Assembly: GCA_032622095.1 (NCBI GenBank)
Contig: CP136067.1
Span: 60,646,893-60,710,892, forward strand
DNA from: Siphonodentalium dalli
Lineage: Eukaryota > Mollusca > Scaphopoda > Gadilida > Siphonodentaliidae
DNA: 64,000 bases
Direction: 5' to 3'
Part shown: positions 60,101 to 64,000 of the stretch, one piece after another
Layout: each line of letters begins with the position of its first letter
Numbering within the stretch: position 1 is the first letter of the stretch
Translations under genes and position numbers: made by a program
The notes under the pieces: generated by a model
Database searches by the model: none
What the model saw: the letters and a program-made list of their open reading frames with translations, nothing else
Told to the model about the DNA's origin: nothing

Positions 60101-61901
60101 GTATGAGACAGTATTGTACTATCTAATATATTCCCAATTATGAGCTGTTTATTTTTTTACATTGCAAGTTACTTTTATTCGCTGACATAGGCTTTCATAA
60201 TTATGCTAAGTTTATAATTTATTACTATAAATCTTAGTATAAAGTGCGGGTATGTGAACGTCACCTTAATCGTCAGATGTGGGTATGCGCCAAATATACA
60301 ATCAGTAATGATGCGAGTATGTCGCTTTATTCATTATATTTATTCCAACTGTGTGTATGTATCGTCTAGTACCCACTATATGGACAATACTGCTATCAAT
60401 TATCCAATCCAACTACGTCATATACCAGTATATTATAAGTCATACAAATTTTTTAATATCAACTCACCCGGTAGGACTATTGAACTGTCAGGGGCATAGT
60501 GATAGTAGTTGGGGTGACTCTGAAATTTAAGTCAAAATTCTTAACAGTACATATATATTTTCCTACTTTCTTTGAACAAAAAAGACTGTTTGTTGGAGAA
60601 TATACAACTAATAGGCACATTTGGTTGGGAATATTTGGAATTTCTGCCTGTTCGGGAGGAGCAGTTTTGAGTTTGAAAGTTGATTGCAGAGACCAATGAA
60701 GACACAATAGCCATGACTCTACAAATGGTTACTTTGAAACACAAACATTTTGAGAATATTCTAGATGCAGAAAGATTTAGTTTTAATTTTTTTATAAATA
60801 CAAGCCAACATATGTCCCGATTATTTCAGGGTTGTTTATAGATTTTTCTGGAGTTTTTTGTGATGAAACAGAAATTGATGGAGGGTGGTGACCAACTGTC
60901 CATACAAGCAGCTCCACAGGGTATTTTGTAAAATGAAAATTAAAAAGAACAAGATTTTGCCCTCCTGAGTCAATCCATTTAATATCCGACGTTTTCACAA
61001 ACAGTAATAAGCTTGAAGGACCTACTGTGTGGTTATAGAATATTCAAACTGGTTGCAATGTCAGTCCAAACTTTCGACCTGTATTCTATATCTATTCTAT
61101 ATTACACCCTAAATAGGGTTGAATCATTATGAAATTTGGCATGGCTGTTGACATTGACATGAAGTAATGAGTAATTCATTTGAATCATATATAACACTTT
61201 TTGATGGAGGGATAATAATCCGGTTTAATAAGTAATCACATATACAAACACTCTATATTCGCACCACATTGGGAAATTGCTAAACAGGGAATGCTCTTTA
61301 TTGAGTTTTGGTAAAGCAAAATGGGTTGTCATTGTGAATATTTCCTAATTACACCAACTACACATAAATACATGTACACAATATATGTGTTTTTATACCC
61401 GTCAAAGTCATAGCAATTTACGGTTTATTAAACGCTTTTTATTCGCACCATATCAGGAATACTCTTAACATGGAATGCTCTTTATTGAGTCATGGTGAAA
61501 GAAAGTGAGGACTCGACTTAGAATAGTTGTCATCGAGAATATTTACTAAATTATTCATCAATATACACCCCACTTTAACTGCATTTTATGTAGTCGTAAC
61601 CATGTCCGAATCATAAAATTAAATGCTCTTTCTTTGGTATATCCAATACAACATTCAATTGGATATACTCATGACTGGACACTCTGGCAAATTTACATTC
61701 TTTACGGGAGTTGATGTTTTTCTCAGGATGGCATTCTTGTCGGTGGTAGGTTTGTTTAATGTGGGTGTTACATCACTTCTGAGTATTCGTCGGTAGCCAG
61801 TGTTGGGGCCAAGTGTATTCATGTTGAGCTCAAAACACCTTTTTATTCGAAGTGGACAGCCACTTGAATAGTTTCTGATTTTGCACACATTTGTCATATA
61901 C
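60101..61901. other. Intron 7 or 3' region, no exon found
   Basis: I looked for a phase-1 exon continuing the tail or for START-domain motifs and found none. At 61115-61185 a worn single unit of the intron-1 array is visible (AATCATTATGAAATTTGGCA, TGGCTGTTGACATTGACATG). Confidence 0.55.
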
Positions 61902-62063
61902 AGAGAATGCATTGGCCTAAAAAAAATCTTTTTTTAACACTTTTCACCATTTTTCTTACATTCTTTAACAATTTTATAATTTTTAATGTGTTAAGCCAAT
62001 GCATTCTCTTATATATGCGAGGCGACCTATGGTCGACTCGCATATATAAGAGAATGCATTGGC
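61902..62063. repeat. 69-bp near-perfect palindrome plus a third arm
   Basis: 61995-62063: GCCAATGCATTCTCTTATAT and its continuation to GGCGACC pair with GGTCGACTCGCATATATAAG and its continuation. The arms are 33 bases with one mismatch around a TAT loop. The outer 18 bases also occur as AGAGAATGCATTGGCCTAA at 61902-61920, inverted relative to TTAAGCCAATGCATTCTCT at 61991. Confidence 0.92.
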
Positions 62064-62269
62064 ACAGGGCCGTTCTGTTGGGTAAAGGGTTAAGAAGCGA
62101 CAAAACAAAATTTATATGATAATCGATAGCAGCAGCCTTCGTTTAGTTTTCTACACAAACAGCACTGATTTTTACCAATTTCTGAGTGCGTTCATGGCAT
62201 CATATGGGCGAATTAATTATACCTAGGTCAACAAGACATGGGTTGTCTCATGCACGCAGTGGAATATCT

Positions 62270-62582
62270 CTAGAATTATTGAGATATGATAACCCATTAT
62301 TGAAATATGATCACCCATAATTGAGATCTGGTAACCCATTATTGAAATCTGATCACCCATAATTGAGATCTGGTAACCTGTTATTGAAATCTGATCACCC
62401 ATAATTGAGATCTGGTAACCCATTATTGGAATCTGATCACCCATAATTGAGATATGGTAACCCGTTATTGAAATCTGATCACCCGTTATTAAGATCTGAT
62501 AACCCATTATTTAGATCTGACAGCACATTACTTAGATCTGATAACCCACTATTGAGATACGTTAACCCACTCTGATAACCCG
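62270..62582 (+). repeat. Minisatellite, ~21-bp unit alternating as 42-bp dimers
   Basis: TAACCCATTATTGAAATCTG alternates with TCACCCATAATTGAGATCTG for about 15 units, decaying at both edges. The long minus-strand frame here is an artefact. Confidence 0.93.
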
Positions 62583-62999
62583 GTAGTCGTCGGCTGTGAA
62601 ATTTAGTTGAAATTTACTTTTCCCGATAAATCACACGGGCCCAGAATTGAAAAACTGTAGCGGGGTGCCATCCCACCCGAATCACTCGCGCTCTTGTGAA
62701 AATGGGATAAAAAATAAAAAGTGCTGGACTTACCCCCCCCCCCAAAAACAGTACTTAAACCGTGTCTCTTTTTTTGTGGCGACAACCCCGGCCCTGTCCC
62801 CTACTGTCTTCCTGGAACTTCGGATCCCCGGGAAACCTCGCGGAGTCCTTGGAAATCCTTTGAAAAGCCCGAAATGGCAGAAACTCCAATGTGAAGGAAA
62901 TGGCTGATTTCAAAAAGCCCCAAAAAAACATGTTTCTTTTTTTTCGATTGGAGAACGAAAGAGCGGTGGACCGAGTGCCTATTGTCCACGCGTGACTAA
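62583..62999. other. No feature seen
   Basis: No supported gene or repeat; a run of nine C near 62730. Confidence 0.5.
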
Positions 63000-63560
63000 T
63001 GTGCGAATTTCAAAGTCCCACGCCCCACGGTTTAGATTCTACATTGGATTGGATTTTAGGTAAACTCTCCCCAGGGCACATCACCAGAAACAAAATGTTG
63101 GTGGAAACAAAATTTGACGAGTGGAAGTTGTGAGAAGTGTTCCCGCGTGGACCGAGTGCGAATTTCTAGGTTTCACGCCCCACGGTTTAAATTTTGTGGC
63201 CCTTTAGTATTTTGGAGATCCTGCCATAGGTGGTAAATAGCAAACCTGAAATTAACTTTTCGCTCAGATTTCCTCGAATTTCGCGGAATTAAAAACATTT
63301 GACGAGTGGAAGTTGTGAGAAGTGTCCCCGCGTGGACCGAGTGCCAATTTCAAAGCGTCACGCCCCACGGTTTAGATTTTGCAGCCCATTAGTGGTTTTG
63401 GAGGTTAGACCGGGAACCAAACCTGAAATTCACTTTTCGCTCAGATTTCCTCGAAATTCGCGGTATAAATTTTTTTTGACGACTGGGCGTGGTGAGAAGT
63501 GTCCCCGCGTGCACCGTGTGCGAATTTCACAGAAATCCCGCAAAATGTCACGTAAACGAA
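63000..63560 (+). repeat. ~180-bp tandem repeat, about three units
   Basis: TTGACGAGTGGAAGTTGTGA at 63115 and 63297, and TTGACGACTGGGCGTGGTGA at 63476, begin successive units. Shared blocks are GTGGACCGAGTGC, CACGCCCCACGGTTTA and CGCTCAGATTTCCTCG. Confidence 0.88.
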
Positions 63561-63602
63561 CATCGCTCGGAAATTAATGTATAAGTATACCTACTCTCAG
63601 GT

Positions 63603-63700
63603 GCCAAATAAAAGTGCTGGCCAAATAAAAGTGCTGGGTGACATTTTTACCAAAAAAAGAATAATAGTGCTGGTGCACAATAAATGTGCTGGGTTACGGA
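63603..63700 (+). repeat. Short AAATAAAAGTGCTGG repeat
   Basis: Four imperfect copies of CAAATAAAAGTGCTGG. A related CCAGCACT theme appears, inverted, near 6050-6150. Confidence 0.7.
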
Positions 63701-63962
63701 TTTTACTTTTCATGGTAGTATGCTTAAAACTCGAGCCATGAAGGCTTATGTGTACATTTATATAGTACAGGGAATCATACCTGTGTGGAGGAAGTGACAT
63801 TTAGGTATTATGCATCATGTATCTTCACTATCTTGTTTACCCCATTCATACATTATGTATGACCATGCGTGCAATTACATATTACTCATATGATATATAG
63901 TTGGCATAGATTATGTTACATGTTGATTGTTGTATTCTACATGTACATACTACAGGTTGTAA

Positions 63963-63980
63963 CGATACATCGATGTATCG
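63963..63980. repeat. Perfect 18-bp palindrome
   Basis: CGATACATCGATGTATCG reads the same on both strands and is followed by ATGCGATACTGC. Such CGATACATCGATG blocks occur at the ends of some hAT-type elements, so an element may begin here and continue past the window. Confidence 0.4.
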
Positions 63981-64000
63981 ATGCGATACTGCACTGACGA

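Noticed and set aside
62270-62582. Regular short repeats resembling a CRISPR array
   Set aside because: Units are contiguous with no unique spacers, no cas genes are present, and the sequence is eukaryotic.
60101-64000. START-domain exons that would settle STARD3 against STARD3NL
   Set aside because: No phase-1 exon or START motif could be read on the plus strand here.

Overview
This window is eukaryotic genomic DNA, most likely from a marine invertebrate such as a mollusc or an invertebrate deuterostome; I cannot name the taxon. The evidence is GT-AG introns, non-LTR (LINE) and DIRS retrotransposons, a tRNA-derived SINE, several large tandem arrays and AT-rich intergenic DNA. There are no operons, Shine-Dalgarno sites or bacterial genes, and most of the long open frames are repeat artefacts.

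One host gene is recognisable, on the + strand. Seven exons at 24150-24250, 41901-42039, 42925-43008, 48447-48524, 49363-49416, 58115-58235 and 59987-60100 have consistent splice phases. Together they encode a four-helix MENTAL domain of the STARD3 / STARD3NL family (late-endosomal cholesterol-binding, ER-endosome contact proteins), followed by a phospho-FFAT-like motif. The 5' UTR exon(s) lie upstream of 24150 and were not identified. The 3' exon(s), and a START domain if there is one, lie beyond 60100 and were not found.

The rest is repeats, many nested. Positions 1-3330: a LINE with one nonsense codon and one frameshift. 4303-4834: a 532-bp MITE with ~65-bp inverted ends. 6593-12055: a 5.46-kb segment bounded by ~200-bp inverted repeats. 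It contains a 161-bp satellite, itself split by a 1.53-kb inverted-repeat element with a TGAG target duplication. 12.4-18.4 kb: small duplications, an L2/CR1-like LINE tail, a ~150-bp near-perfect hairpin, a second LINE remnant and two mirror-image minisatellites. 18.5-23.7 kb: a ~170-bp array interrupted exactly by a 4,074-bp element with ~650-bp terminal inverted repeats and an ATA target duplication.

Intron 1 (17.65 kb) is mostly a ~13.9-kb array (25462-39312) of ~164- and ~155-bp units. It has higher-order duplications of 966, 1153 and 2907 bp, with a degenerate relative at 39.6-41.1 kb. Intron 3 carries a SINE cluster, a segmental duplication and an inverted stray array unit. Intron 5 carries an almost complete DIRS retrotransposon (49594-55573) with inverted terminal repeats, an internal complementary region and gag, RT-RNaseH and tyrosine recombinase frames; the frames are disrupted, mainly at homopolymers.

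The most interesting pattern is that several array families here (5.4, 7.5, 18.5 and 25.5 kb) share one layout: a head that is palindromic in three of them, a short GC- or GTCC-rich stretch, then a ~160-170-bp tandem core. The cores also share short sequence blocks. This suggests a superfamily of mobile, satellite-forming elements.
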